Assembly (NCBI GenBank): GCA_958298945.1
Contig: OY282606.1
Span: 90,031,696-90,095,695, forward strand
DNA from: Atherix ibis
Taxonomy: Eukaryota; Arthropoda; Insecta; Diptera; Athericidae
Length of the DNA: 64,000 nt
Reading direction: 5' to 3'
In this document: positions 21,035 through 34,139 of the stretch, in pieces
Layout: each line of letters opens with the position of its first letter
Numbering within the stretch: the stretch's first letter is position 1
Notes under the pieces: model-generated
What the model was told of the DNA's origin: nothing
The model's database searches: none
Seen by the model: the letters and a program-made list of their open reading frames with translations, nothing else
Position numbers and translations under genes: made by a program

Positions 21035-21572
21035 ATAGATACGAAAACAGCATCGCATTAACATTGCTAAGGAGCTATTGGACTCTGTCCGCGATGAACC
21101 AAATTTGCTCCACAGGGTCATAACTGGTGACGAATCATGGGTTTATGGTTATGACGTGGAAACCAAAGCTCAATCATCCCAATGGAAGATGCCGCACGAG
21201 CCAAGGCCGAAAAAAGCGCGCCAAGTTCGGTCGAATGTGACGGTTTTGCTTACAGTTTTCTTCGATTGCTGGGACGTGATGCATCACGAGTTTTTGCCAC
21301 AGCGTAGATCGGTCTATAAGGAATATTACCTGTAAGTTATGTACAAGTTGCGTGCAGTAATCCACTGGAAACGCCCGGATTTGCCCCTCCTCACGCATCG
21401 TTGCTTGTGTGCGAATTTTTGGCCAAAAACAACACAATAATAATGCTGCAGCCACCGTATTCCCCAGTTCTGCCCCCCTGTGACTTTTTTTTGTTCCCGA
21501 AACAGATTCTTTGATTCATTTTTTGGAATGGGCAAAATTCGAAGACGAGCCAAAACACATGCAAGCAAAGCG
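21035..21572. mobile_element. Mariner M1 copy 2, chimeric fragment
   Basis: From 21040 the plus strand holds the middle of the M1 transposase: LLDSVRDEPNLLHRVITGDE, WVYGYDVETKAQSSQW, then LLTVFFDCWDVMHHEFLPQR. A deletion near 21384 removes the block that should hold the second catalytic Asp. At about 21503, just after CTTGTTCCCGAAA, the sequence switches to the reverse complement of the family 5' leader, including the start codon region (AGATTCTTTGATTCATTTTT). It ends at about 21571, where mariner M4 sequence takes over. The same novel junction is present in the fold-back copy at 62.4 kb. Confidence 0.85.
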
Positions 21573-22335
21573 ATGGTGCGTTGTCGTGGAGGAAAATCAG
21601 CTTGTCATGTCTTTGTTGATAATCCGTCCTTTTTTCACGCAGACCACGGTGCAATTTGATCAGTTGTTGGTGGTAGCGGTTGGCATTGACAGTTTCACCA
21701 GGTTTCAACATCTCATAGTAGACGATATCCTGTTGATTCCGTCCGAAGCTGACCTACGATTTCTTGCGTTTAGGATTCTCGAAATATATCCACTTTTCAT
21801 CGCCTGTCACAATCCAATGCATGAACGACTTTCTTTTTTGTCTGACGAGCAAGATTTTCCATGTGTTTTGGCGTCGCTCCATCTTCCTATCGTTCAATTC
21901 ATACGACACCCATTTTCCGATCTTTTCAATCTTCTCCATGGCCCGCAGACGTATGGAAATGGCTGGTTGACTAACACCCAATAGCTCCGTGAGCATTTTA
22001 TGCGATTGGGTATCGTCTTCGTCCAAAAGAGCCTGCAATTGAGGTCCTCAAACTTCCTAGGCCGATTTTCACGCTTCTTGTCCCACAAGTCAAAATTGAC
22101 GTCTTTAAACCGACGAAACCAATCTTGGCACGTTGTTTCCGATAAAGCACTATTACCATAGAAAAGCAGAGCTTCCCGCATATGCTCTTTTTCTGGCATA
22201 AAAAAAAATTTGTACGAAATTGCTGACAATGTGCACTGATTAATGTTGACAGATGTCAAACTCATAAAAAAAAAGTATGGCGTGCCCTCACTCACGCCAT
22301 CTATGACCAAACAGGATTTAAGCTTACTATATGAG
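21573..22335 (-). pseudogene. Mariner family M4 copy, truncated
   Basis: Read on the minus strand: MPEKEHMREALLFYGNSALS near 22200-22140 (DNA-binding domain), then QALLDEDDTQSHKMLTELLG and VSQPAISIRLRAMEKIEKIG near 22035-21915. The first catalytic Asp follows in WIVTGDEKWIYFENPKRKKS near 21820-21760. Then, after a deletion, MLKPGETVNANRYHQQLIKL comes near 21711, and the second Asp is in FLHDNAPS near 21575. Frameshifts separate these parts. The right end near 22310 (GGATTTAAGCTTACTATAT) is a worn version of the inverted repeat seen intact at 48.4-49.2 kb. The other end was lost at the junction with M1. Confidence 0.82.
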
Positions 22336-23770
22336 ATAAAGTGCACTTTTTTTATGTGTGAATATTTAGTTTTTATTTGTTTAAACTTTTTAACAAATTT
22401 TCCCATATTCCTCTTCTATAATCCAGAATATCCGACGAAACACATATTCCATATTTAATATTTTTAATATTCTTTATATATTTAATAAATTAAATAAATG
22501 GAAATTAAAAAAATAAAACTGATAAAAGACTTGAAAAAATTTTCAACTCATAATAGATTCAGAATGCATTAAAATAATAAGATTGAGGACGTTAGAAGTT
22601 AAGTTTTCTACATAAAAACCAGAACAGATTTTTAAAAACAAGATGCAATTCTTGCACAGATGTACTAGTTTGAATATGCACATGAGAAAAAGTATTATAA
22701 AATTTGAAAATTAAACTCGTTCTATGAAGGCAGAAGCTCCTACACGTATAAAGGAATACCTTTACTGCATCCAACCAACCCGATCTCAACGGGAATTGTT
22801 GACATCGTATTTGAAATTTTTCCATCTTCCAGTATACCGCGTATGTTTTATTTATATCTCATCAGATAAATATTCATAGCATTCAGAAAGCGACGTTAGC
22901 ACCTCGAAGCAGAGCTTTTGTATACCTTTACAGTGCCCTATACGTACGATTCCATCAGCAACCAAATATACATACTTGCTACTGTAGATAAAGGAACACA
23001 CTAGTTACCATGCATATTTGAATTTTTATTATAATGCAATTCAATTTAAAATTCAATTGCAATTGTATTCTGACAATTTACTAAATAAAGAGTGTTGCAT
23101 AAAACATTCAACTTTGACGAAATATTTCGTAAAGGTTATTGCATCATTGGAATTAATGCATTCACCACTTAATGGGGCAATATTGTGGCTAACCAAATAC
23201 AAAATATTCTAAAAACAAACCAGAGAACAGAATCGGACTAAAGACATTAAACGATTTCACCAAAAAAAAAAAAATCATAACCTCAAAGTATGCATTGACA
23301 AATTTTTCATTTTAGATTGGAATAAAAAATTGCATTTTTTTTATTCAATTACCGACAATTTAAAAAGTACTACATATAAAATATTTTCCCAAACAAACCG
23401 AAAAGCCAATGTTGAATGTTGTTTACAAATTGCCAGTTTATTAAAATTTAATAAAAAATGATCAAGCTAAAAGGTAGTAAAATTTTAAAAACCAATTTTA
23501 AAAGAAAATGTATTATTATTATTTCGATCATTCTAAAGTACTTTATTTGATTAAATTAGTAATTAATACAGCAAAAATTAGTTATTATCGTATTGATAAA
23601 CGCTAAATAGGACAAGTACCAGACAAGATAATGGCAACATTGTAGAGTTTACCGCTAGATGGCTTTGTATGATAGTGTGTTACCAAATACGAAATAGGAA
23701 AATTGGTGATTTGAGTTACAAAAAGTTGCAACACATCTTCTCACAGGATCTTCGGTTTTATAAAACATAT
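22336..23770. other. No gene seen; AT-rich intergenic DNA
   Basis: Only short frames without known domains. No strong repeat was recognised. Confidence 0.55.
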
Positions 23771-23850
23771 TTGAAGCCGTCAAAATAAACCTCATTTAGG
23801 AAGGCATTCAACTTCGAAAACTGGTGAAAATGTGGAACGATTAAGGTGTC
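23770..23850 (+). pseudogene. Mariner DNA-binding domain relic
   Basis: One frame reads GRHSTSKTGENVERLRCR, close to the SGRPSTSKTDENVERVR linker of mariner transposases. Stops flank it and no catalytic region follows. It lies just upstream of the R1-type element. Confidence 0.55.
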
Positions 23851-24101
23851 GTTCTGGTGAAAATATTGATTGACATTGATCCTTATGAAAGGCTCAAAAA
23901 AATTGTTGTTCATTTGGATGCTCTTTTTTTAAAGGATTGTCGATAAAATCAAAAGAAGTGAATCTCTCTAACTAAAAGTGATTTCCGTTGATGTATTCTA
24001 GCACTACTGGGGTCTTCCTGGCACGCACTCCGTCATGTCGGAGGATTGCCCGGTGTATATAAGGTTGTGTGAAAGAGAGAGAATGAGGATTGCTACCTAG
24101 A

Positions 24102-24790
24102 ATGATTAGGTGCATCCAAATTAATGCGAATGGGTCGGCTGCGGCCATGAATGAGTTGTGTGTTCATATGCGCGAGAATGGGGTGGATGTAGCAATGATC
24201 CAGGAGCCATATTCTTATGGTGGGTCGGTGTGCGGATTGGGAAGATCGCCAGTGCCGGGGTTGGGGGTAAGATTGACTCGGCCGTCTCTGTCGTTGGAGT
24301 GAGTATGAACGTGGTGCGAGTTGATGAGTGTTCCAATGAGATTGGTGTGTGTGTGTATGCATAAAGAGGGGGGAAATAGAGCTTTATGCTGTCTCGGTGT
24401 ATTGCAGGTTCGGGTCTGAAATAGAGCCGTACCTGCGGTATCTCGATGCGGTGTTGGCTAGATGTGGACGTTCGCCTGTGTTGATCGGTATGGACGCAAA
24501 TGCTGTTTCTCCTCTCTGGCATAGCAAGAGGGGAGACACTGACCAGCCGAGTTGTGTGAGGGGCAGGTAACTCGAAGAGTGGATTCTGGCCAGTGGTATT
24601 AATGTACTGAATGTCCCGAGCGAATGGTATACTTTCAGCGGACCGAATGGGCAGAGTGACATTGATGTTACACTGTGCAATCGTGCTGCTGACTGTTACG
24701 AGTATGCGTGGAGGATATTGCCTGATGGGGGGTGAGCGATCACAACCTCATTGAGCTTGTGGTGACTGCACCAATGGGTTGCCATCGCGA
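24102..24790 (+). pseudogene. R1-clade ORF2 endonuclease domain
   Basis: Starts MIRCIQINANGSAAAMNELC and carries the apurinic-type endonuclease motifs in order: MIQEPY (catalytic Glu), LIGMDANAVSPLWHS, SDIDVTL and SDHNLIELVV. This enzyme nicks the target site. Frameshifts lie near 24230, 24365 and 24735, and a TAA replaces a codon near 24570. Dead copy. Confidence 0.85.
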
Positions 24791-25016
24791 AGTTTCCGCA
24801 CGTGGTAAGCGGTGGCATACCGGTGGGGTGGACTGGATGGTCTACGAGGAGTAGGTCGCGGCTGAGAACTGTGACTTGGTGACGTTTCAGTCGATGCGGT
24901 TGGAGGAGAAGGTGGTCTAACTATGCAGATGTGTGAATGCGGTGAATGATAGGTGTTTGCGTGAACAAGTAGAGGGGCATAGGAAATCGGCTCCGTGGTG
25001 ACATCGTGAGCTAGGT

Positions 25017-26060
25017 TTGAAAAGAAGTAGGGTCTATCAGCGATGTAGGTGCCGAGGTGCGGAGGCGCACGCTGAGGGTGTAACCTTCAGAGCGGCTAGA
25101 GCCGCCAGTATTAGGATTGCTAAGGAAACGCACTGGAAGCGGTATGTGAGTGAGATTGGAAATATGAATGCATGGGGTCCGGTGTATCGTTTATATATGC
25201 GCAAAGGTGCTCGAAACGAGATTTCGAGTATCAGAGTGAATGAAGGGTATACGAATAATTGGGAGGACAGTGTGAATGCATTAATGAATGATTTCTTTCC
25301 TGGGATCGAAATGCAAGACGAAGTGAATATTGGCAGAAGGTACCCCCTGCCCTTTGAATGGGATGAAATTGATGCGTCTGTTTGGCGCACGAGAGTGAGA
25401 AGTGCCCCAGCACTAGATGGTGTGACTGGTCAGATGATAAGGAGTGTTTGGCGGACTGTTCCCGCACATGTAAGTAGCGTTTACTGTGAATGCTTGGAGA
25501 GTGGTGTGTTTCCGCGTGAATGGAAAGTAGGAGACGTGGTCATCGTTCCCAAATCTCCGGACGGGATACGGACTGACCCGTCTTCCTATAGGCCGATATA
25601 TTTACTGCCAGTATTCGGCAAGGTCCTCGAGCGGATGATGGTAAACCGGTTGAATGTGAAGTTGGCAGACTTCAATGTATGCGGCTCTCATTATGGATTT
25701 ACGAAAGGTAAATCGACTGAGGATGCCTGGATGCATGTAAGGCAGTATGTGGATGAAAGGTTGGGTAAGTACGTATGTGATGTGTTTGTAGATTTCAAGA
25801 ATGCGTTCGGCTGCCTGCGATGGGATCGCATCATTGAGCGACTAGTGGAGGTTTCATACGAGGAGGCTTCGCTATGGCGGAGTTATTTCCATGAACGGTA
25901 TGCGGGGGTGTGCGGGAATAATGGGAGGGTTGCTCGCCACAGGGATCTGTGGCCGGCCCCACTGTCTGGAATATGATGATGAATGGTCTCTTGGTGCAGT
26001 TGGAGGAGGCCTGCTGTGTTGTGGTTGCATATGCGGACGATCTTCTGCTCTTGATTGAGG
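25017..26060 (+). pseudogene. R1-clade reverse transcriptase domain
   Basis: The 319-residue open stretch 25017-25976 holds the RT start (APALDGVTGQMIRSVWRTVP, VVIVPKSPDG, SYRPIYLLPVFGKVLERMMV, GFTKGKSTEDAW) and the first catalytic Asp in VFVDFKNAFG. A frameshift near 25920 leads to CSPQGSVAGPTVWNMMMNGL in another frame, and the catalytic pair is present as YADDLLLL near 26030. Both metal-binding motifs survive, but the frame is broken there and again in the G-run at 26058-26072. Confidence 0.9.
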
Positions 26061-27018
26061 GGGGGAGGGGGGCGTAGGTCTGCGGTGGAAGTGGCGGGAA
26101 GCCGCTATATGCGTATGTTTTGTGAATGGGTGGAAAGGATGGGTGTGAGGGTTTCCGAAAGGAAAACCGTGTGTATGTTATTGAAGGGTTTTTTGGCGGC
26201 CAGTAGGCCGGCCAATATTCGTTTGGAGACGGTTGGGGTCCGATACGCGCGGGAAGTGAAGTACCTTGGATTGAAGGTTGGGGAGAGGCTGAATTTTCGG
26301 CCTCACTTACAATGTCTGAGGGTGTGCGTGGCCGGTTTGGTTGGAATGCTGGTGCGAGTGCTTCGCAAGGAATGGGGGCTTCGGTCCAGAATGGTGAGAA
26401 TCCTGTACAGAAGTTTGTTTCTTCCATGTGCGATGTATGCGTCGTGTGTGTGGGCATAGTATCAGCCCAGTATGCGAGGGTGGCTATAAACTCAGTGCAG
26501 CGTATGGTATTGTATGCATGTATGAATGAGTGTAGGACCGTGTCAACCGAGCCGATGCAGGTTCTCATGGGAGAAATTCCATGGGACCTGGAGGTGCTGC
26601 GTGGAAGCTCCACTACCGTCTACGGCGGGGCATCTCGCTTGCTGGTTGTCCGGTTACTAATGAAGAGGTTCAGGATCTTAGTCCACGCCAGCGGTGTGTA
26701 CTGGTCCTGAATAGAATGTGTGAAATTTGGCAACGTCGATGGGATGAGAGTGTGAATGGCAGATGGACGCACATGTTCATTTCCGATGTGTGTTTTGCAT
26801 CTGGGTATGGATTTGAATTTGTTCTGTACCTTGGGTATTTACTCACGGGACGCGGCAGCATGAATGGGTTCCTGCACAGGCGTGGTCTAGCTGCGGAGGC
26901 TGGGTGCCCTTGTGGGGCGGTGGAGGAGAGTGCCAATCACTTTCTCATTGAGTGTGGCCTGTACGGGGATTTGCGTGACCTTGGTGCATGTGGAATCGTG
27001 GTGAGAGTGTGGTTGTGA
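26055..27018 (+). pseudogene. R1-clade ORF2 thumb and C-terminal zinc knuckle
   Basis: The segment 26055-26459 continues the protein (VKYLGLKVGERLNFRPHLQ). It passes through a shift near 26455 to AQYARVAINSVQRMVLYACM and another near 26580. The last frame, 26581-27018, ends with CPCGAVEESANHFLIECGLY, a CCHC knuckle typical of the R1-clade C-terminus. The long antisense frame over this region has no domain and is an artefact of the G+C-rich sequence. Confidence 0.82.
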
Positions 27019-27600
27019 GTGGAGTGTTAGGTAGGAGAGAATGGTATGAATGCCTGAATAGAATTACCGTGGCATTTTTTGAGAGGAGAGCAAGAAAGGT
27101 GCGTGAATGACACGCAGGGAGGCTACAACCAGTTGAAAGACCAACGTCGATTCCGGTTGTTCTTTTAGGTCTTGGTGAACCCGCGTATCTGAGCTAGCTT
27201 AGCAGTGTCTAGGAATTTTCAAGATTCCTTACCGTAGCTCAATGAGCGGAATACAAATTGACGTACTTTTAAAACAAAAATTGGTACTATGGTAGTAGAG
27301 GTGCCCCATAGCGTTGGAACATATTGTACCCGACAATAGTGAGGCACTTTAAGCAGTAACGTAGTGGCTGTGGTTGATACCCATATCGCGGGTACGGTCT
27401 ACGGATCGCTGGTGGGAGATACTGGTAATTATCTCGAGCGCTGTCATTTCTTATGACAGTAGAAGTTTAGATTGTCCTCGCCACTAACAGTTGGGGTAAT
27501 CAGCTTGTAACTGGTTACTGACTGTTAATTGCCAGTAATGGTGGTGCGTTGATTGATCGTAAATCAATCCCTATGGTCGTAGGCGACTCCTGGTTTTATG

Positions 27601-30600
27601 TTTAAAGACAGATAAGTCACGTTAAATAATATATTATAACTATAATCAGAGTAGCAATAATATATCAGAACTGTTGTTTAAGGAAATAAGATAAAATTAT
27701 GATGAAATAATAAATTTTTAAAAAATAATAAATGTAATAAAAATAATAATAATATTGAACTGATGAATTTGGTTGTTATTAAAAAATAATAATGATTGCT
27801 TATAAACAATACAAATTGATCAATTCATTATAATAATTATTGGGTCAAATGGCTCCCACATTCATGGAATAATCTCATTTAGGTTATCTTCATATTATTG
27901 GGAATTGTGCGCAATTAAATTAATGGCAAAAATTGAAATTTTCACTTTTAATCATCTTTAGTAACAGGTATTTACCCCCCTAGAAGTCCTTCGTAATCCT
28001 GTCGATTATGAATAATCTTCAGCAGTGATACTACCGAATTTCAATAATATTGGACATAGCCTGTTACATAGCAGGTGTCTTGAATTGCAACAGGTTACGG
28101 GTAATATGGGAATTTTGAGTAACGAATATGAGCAACTTTTGAGCTTCACCAATCTACTCAACAACCTCACCAAATATCGGACGCAAAATTTCTTCTTAAT
28201 AAGCCGGCCTTGGTTCATCTGCCCATGCTGCTATACTGAACTGACAAAATTTATTTTCTAATAAAATACCTCTCATAGTGAAGTACAATATTTAGGATTC
28301 TCAAAACTCTTTTCAAGTCCTTTTTTGAGTTCGAAAAAAAATAAACACGCTTTGCAAAGTCTAATCACAAAACTCTTTTACTGGTCCTTTCATCGAACAC
28401 TTACTGGTCACCAAATGGTCTCATTATCGTAGTCCATTTTCTTCTATATATTTCAGCGACCTTACTTATAAAAATTATATTATCACCAGCAAAGAAAAGC
28501 GCCTTCTGATAATTTAACGATCGCATTGCTCCTTCCATGAGTATTGGATTAAAAATAGTTGATAAACCATCTCTTCTAATACAATTTTTTAACTTTTTAA
28601 ATAATTTAAATAAATCTATTTAATTTTCATATTATCTAAATATAAATTTAACTTAATCGTATTCGAATTTATGGAAATCTTAATACTTATCCTATTCTAA
28701 ACTACAATATAAATATTAATAATAAAAAATTTTTTTTAAATATATTTTTAAGAATTATCTATCATACAAAAAAAAAACATTGTAAATTTGATCATATTTC
28801 TTAGTGAATATTATAGTTAAGTTATCTAGAAAATATTCATACGATAAATATAGGCATCTGGAGATATTTATATTTTTATGTACATGCGTGTACGCATATA
28901 TGGAATTTGCTTCTAAACCACTTAATCCAGACTTTTATTATTATTGAATTTTCCATGTTTCGGGTTGAAAATTCGAATAGCAAATAGCTAGAATTGAATA
29001 TCAATAACAAAGATGTAAATTTCAACGATTATATTTTAGACGTGAAAATTTTCTTTCTATAAATGGAAAATTTTTTTGTAATAATACTAAAAATAATATC
29101 CCGCATGTAGAGTAGTAAATACATTTGATTCTCAGTTGTTTGGCGGTTAGGATTTGAGGAAAGAGGAATGTTTTGGAATTGAGGAAAAATAGCAAAAATT
29201 GAAAATACTTTCATGTGTATTTGTACCACAACGGAATAACCTTAAAGTCGATTTTCAATTTAATCTGATCTAAAGTTATCTTCCGAACAATATGAAGTTC
29301 CTGCAATAACAAATAAATCACTGAAAAATGCCTAAAGGAGAAAATGTTATTTGAAAATATTTTTTCCTTCTATTTCCTTTTACATTCAATATTTCTTCTT
29401 CGTTTACTTTTTCTATGTGTTCATGTATAAGTGTTTATTTTTTTTTTTGGCCATTTTACAGAAATTTTATACAGCAAAATACAAATACTTTGTTTGTGGA
29501 TGAATTTAAGTAAATTTTTTTTTTTTTTTATACTTTATTTCTTATAGAAATATAACAGAAGGAAAATGGTGAAAATGGGGAAAATGAGAAAATGAAAAGA
29601 GTTTGAGAATAAGTACCTACATTTTATGCCACCGATTCCGTCCTGTTAAAAAGGATCTTTTAAAAGTGCGTATACATTTGTATTTGTGCGCACATTTGTA
29701 TAGTAGCACATTGGTTATGCGTTTATATGTATGTAATCAGTTTTCAGTTTTCAGGAATTTTTGGTACTTTTTTTTCATATACTATATACGAATATAAATT
29801 CGCATAAATCTATAGTATATTAAAATAAATTATCATATTTGCGCAGAAGCCATAAATCATGGTTGTTGACTCCGAAAGAAATCCTGAAAAATGTTTCTAT
29901 TCAGTTAACATTCTGATTAAAAGGCAAACTTATCAGTATATAACCTCCTACTCTCATTTAGTTAGCAGTACAACCGTTATATTTCGTCCCCATTTGCCTT
30001 TTTTTCATATAATTTTTTATATTTTTTTTTTTTTTTGCTTTACATTTTTCACTTTAAAAATACAATTTTTCCTTCTTCAAAATCTTTTACTACTCTCTAC
30101 AGTATGGCAAATACTTTCAAAAGGATCTGTCTTATATGTAGTATGTCTTTCGTTAAAGAAATTTGTCTTAAGCATATAAGTGGGGAAAAAAAACCTTCTA
30201 CTATTTCCAAAAAAAAAAACCAAAAAAAACAACAACAACAACAAAAAATAAAAATAAGTACAATTTTGTTAGGTTTTATTTGAAATTTTTATCGGTCATT
30301 TTGCATTTCACTTTTCTAGGCAAATCTGTAGTAAAAGTCTTATGATTTCCATGACTTTTCCTTAATTTGTTCACTTTTAGCTTTCATTCTATAATATTAC
30401 TTTTACTCTATTGATAGTATTTTGATTTTCATCTTTATCGTATTTTAAGTATTAGTTTTTTATTTATTTATTTTATTATATATATTTTTTGCCGTGATAC
30501 ACATAGCTAATTTTTTTTTTTTTTTATTAATACAAAATATGATTTAGCAATGAAATAAAATTTTTTTGCACAATCATTCAAATTATTGCCAAGATACCGG

Positions 30601-33600
30601 AATCGATTTGTGTACACGAATCGTTGTTTGCCAAAATAGAATGGAATAACGATTTTATTTGAAAAATGTTGAATAAACAAAATATCAATCATCATAAAAA
30701 GGTAATTTAGCCATTGCTGACTAATGTATTGCCGATGAACTGTATCGTTTATTGGGAATTTACACTTCACATACGATACTATCACGTATCTCTATGTTCA
30801 ACTTCTTCCAATTCCAAAAATTTGCGAAAAGATTTTAACTTACTATGTTCAGAATGAACCATTAAAACTAGAAGGAAGATAGTAGTAACATAGTCTCTGT
30901 GGAAAATCTACTTTGATAGAGTTTAATCTAGCATACCATCTATACGACTCAATATCGTCCACATGAACATATATCCTTATTTAAAAGGTAAAGTTTGAAA
31001 AAAGTTCATCCAAGTGGGGCTGAAAGATAATTTTTTTCATACTCAATTCAGGTCGCTAGGGCGCGAAAGTCGTTAGTCTTAAGCCAGCGCAACGATAGTG
31101 TAACGAATGAAAATTTTTTACCACCATCCGTTTATCCTTCGAAAATACGAGTACTATACAAAGTTCAAAATAGATTTGAGTCAATTCGGAAAGGTCAAAT
31201 AGGATGAGCAAAAATTTTCCGGACTAGGAAGAAAACTGACAAAAGACAAAACAAGATAAAGAACTTAGAATGACTTGGAACGGTTCGAAAATCACAGCAG
31301 CAACAGAAGCAGCAACGATTGACGCTGCTATTCAAGCTATTTACTCCTCGTGTATACGAAAGCTTTACCAAAAAAAAAAAAAAAAAATATCTATAGACGA
31401 TGGAAAATTGGCAAAAATGGCAGTACGAGTATTGGAAATAGTGATTTGTGGTACAATAGTTAAAGGGAAAAAATCCAAACAAACTGAAGAAAATTGACGA
31501 TGGAACGATCTCAAGACTTGAGATTCATTCTGTACGCTTTCATCGTATATTCAATGTACGTCACTCTTAAGATTTAACACATTCTCGTATATAGTCAAGA
31601 TTAATGATATTTAGGTGGAATGCAATTTTCATTTAATCAAAGAGTGAGAGATAAATCTTTCGACCGCTTCTAAAAGCTAAATCTACAACTGAAATGTATT
31701 GTAAGATAGTACATAAGCAATGTCTAAAGCTAAAACTGACTCTAACACTGACTCCAAGGGTGTTCTATAATTTTAGCAACTTGTATTATCTTCATCTCAT
31801 CTCTTCGGTATACTTCAATAAACCATATGAGAATATCATCTGTTTATTCGTAAATAGATACTTACTTGCTTGATGTTTAAGTGTATGAATTGTACTGCTT
31901 TTAAATACGATGCATTTAGTATTGAATGTGCGCGTTGATAGCATCGGCTGGTGATACTTGGTTGGTGGACATTAAATCCTACCAAAGAAATCAGAACTTG
32001 TCTGAGGGAGTTAAACAATGATTGCATGACATATCATCTGACCACTGAGAATGAAACGCAATGTATAACAAAACGTCGTAGAATTGAATTGTTACGTTGA
32101 GACTACTAGTCTGCTTCGTCCTTTCGACTATTCATATTGTTATTGTTTTCGATTTTCCATTTTCCGAATTTACAAATTATCCTAGAACTATCATAGACAT
32201 TGATGTATAGGATATGCGTCTGTCTTGCATTCCATTAGGACACCATCAACCTGAGTTCGTATATAAAATAGATTCAGTCGAAAATCGACTATCTGCAACA
32301 GTTCCTTTATTTCATTTCATAGAAACCAGATTACCCTCCCAAAAACTGAATTCTACACGCACTTCTGTTCTCTAAATAGTAAGCTTCGAATCTGAACGAC
32401 CATTGTGCGTTCTGTGGTCAAGTCCCAACCGTCCAATGGTCGTTTAGTTTATCTAGCAATACATTGCATGGAAGAATTCAATAGATTCGACCAGATTGAG
32501 GGATCAAGGAGTGTTAATTAATCATTTCGACTAGTTTCGATTTTGTTCGTCTGACTGGCGAACCTGAAAGAAAGCTCATCAATAGAAGGTATAGGAAAAA
32601 CTATTCCAAATCACTGCTCTTACCAAAACGATATCAGGCTTTTCTTCCGATTGGCATTTTCTACATCAAATATATTTCATATCTCTATAAATAAATTTTG
32701 AAGCAATTGTTGTACACGCATTTCTATATACTAATACATCGATACACGAATATCTCTAGATAACTATAGATTATCTATTCTGTAAAGCCGCCACGGAAGT
32801 GAAATTTATGTAACCGTACCAACTATTTTGCTTGAATTTCTAAAACCCCAGCTCCATTTCCCCATTGACCGAACTCCATTTGACATTTTCCATCTGTTAC
32901 TGCACTAATAAAAGTCCGAATAATTGAACGATCGCACAGATTGATTTCTGCTATTGAATTGATTGAAATAACCTTATTGGTTTTTATCCAAACTTCTTTC
33001 TATTATTCATAACTAGTACTCATACGTGTATGTAGAGTGACCATTTATAATTTATTTTGGGCAAACATATTTCATATTTCGAAAAAATAATGTTTACTTA
33101 TTTAAAATATATTGGTTTTTTTTTTTAAATAAAAATATAATGAAACTTTTATTTTTAAGAAAAAAACATACTAGGAATTTATTATTTTGAAGACTAAAAA
33201 ATGTTAGAAAAAAAAGGTCCTTTCGGTTATATAATATGATTTTGATTAAGTAATTAACACAGGATGTTCTAAAGGTAAGCTTACATATTTCATTTAATGC
33301 CACTTTGGTGGGATGTCTCTTGCTGTAAAATTATGTACAAAGATTTTACAAATGTAATTAATAAATTTTTGGGAAAAAAATTGGGGCGAAATAACGTGAT
33401 CATTACGGTGACCCTGGCGGTTTGGTGCCACTGATCTCACTAAAATCTAATAATTCGATAACTTGTGACGTTTCCTCGATTATTGCGGCTCAACCGTTCG
33501 TATGATCGAGCCTTGTACGATCAAACGATCGAGAAACATATGTTTAATTGGTGAGCGGCACAAACACAGTAAAATTGTGTTGTTTTTTTGTAAAACAGTT

Positions 33601-34139
33601 TTATCTAAGTCATGTTATAGACTCTCAAGAAGTTATATTAAAAAGAAAAAGATTATAATTTGAAAAGTGCTTGATTTGTGAATGTTTTTGTAAAGAGATT
33701 TTTTGTTAATTGAACAGGGAAGTTTAAAATTTTTTTGTCTATGTGATAATTATAATATATTATATATTATAAAAAAGGATGGACTGTTTTATGTCTGTAT
33801 CAACGTTTTTAATACAATAATAACAAAAAAATATTGTTTAAAATAATAAATAATAAAACAATGTGATTAAATGGAATAGTTAATAAATTATGTTATGGTA
33901 AAGAAAGATCAAAATCAAATTAAAATCAAAATGGAAATATTTGAAAAAATTAATTGTATATTTAAAAAAATATTGTGTTATTGACACAATATTTTGTGGT
34001 AGGAAAAAAAAAGATTTTCCATTTAATTAGGAGTGTGTTTTTTACTATATTTATGTGCAAAGTAGGCCATCTGTTGGTTTTTTTTCAAACTGTCAATATA
34101 TCTGTCAAAATAAACATGCTATGATATTGTTTTTTTTTA
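27601..34139. other. 6.5 kb without a recognisable gene
   Basis: AT-rich, with many poly-A and poly-T runs, an (CAA)n run near 30229-30242 and short frames of low complexity. The part 33375-33560 is visibly richer in G+C, with several GATCGA-type motifs (GATCGAGCCTTG, CAAACGATCGAG). It might be a promoter-proximal region or the edge of an old element, but no frame supports a gene. Non-coding RNA genes cannot be excluded by eye. Confidence 0.5.

Larger units (their letters stand above)
24010..27600 (+). mobile_element. R1-clade non-LTR retrotransposon, 5'-truncated
   Basis: This insert is distinctly richer in G+C than its surroundings. It starts with the tail of ORF1 (SVMSEDCPVYIRLCERERMR, typical of the last zinc-knuckle region), whose TAG at 24098 precedes the ORF2 ATG at 24102. 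ORF2 then encodes, with several frameshifts, endonuclease, reverse transcriptase and a C-terminal zinc knuckle, ending at about 27018. The 3' UTR runs to about 27600 and has a relative at 20340-20640. R1-clade elements insert in specific targets in many insects; the target here is not recognisable. Confidence 0.85.

Noticed and set aside
25831..26613. 260-residue antisense frame over the R1-type element
   Set aside because: It mirrors the G+C-rich reverse transcriptase region, has Pro, Ser and Thr bias, and no domain. The sense strand explains the sequence.
31195..31497. Overlapping frames on both strands near 31.3 kb
   Set aside because: Low-complexity Phe, Cys and Lys runs caused by poly-A and CAG-like repeats; no support for a gene.
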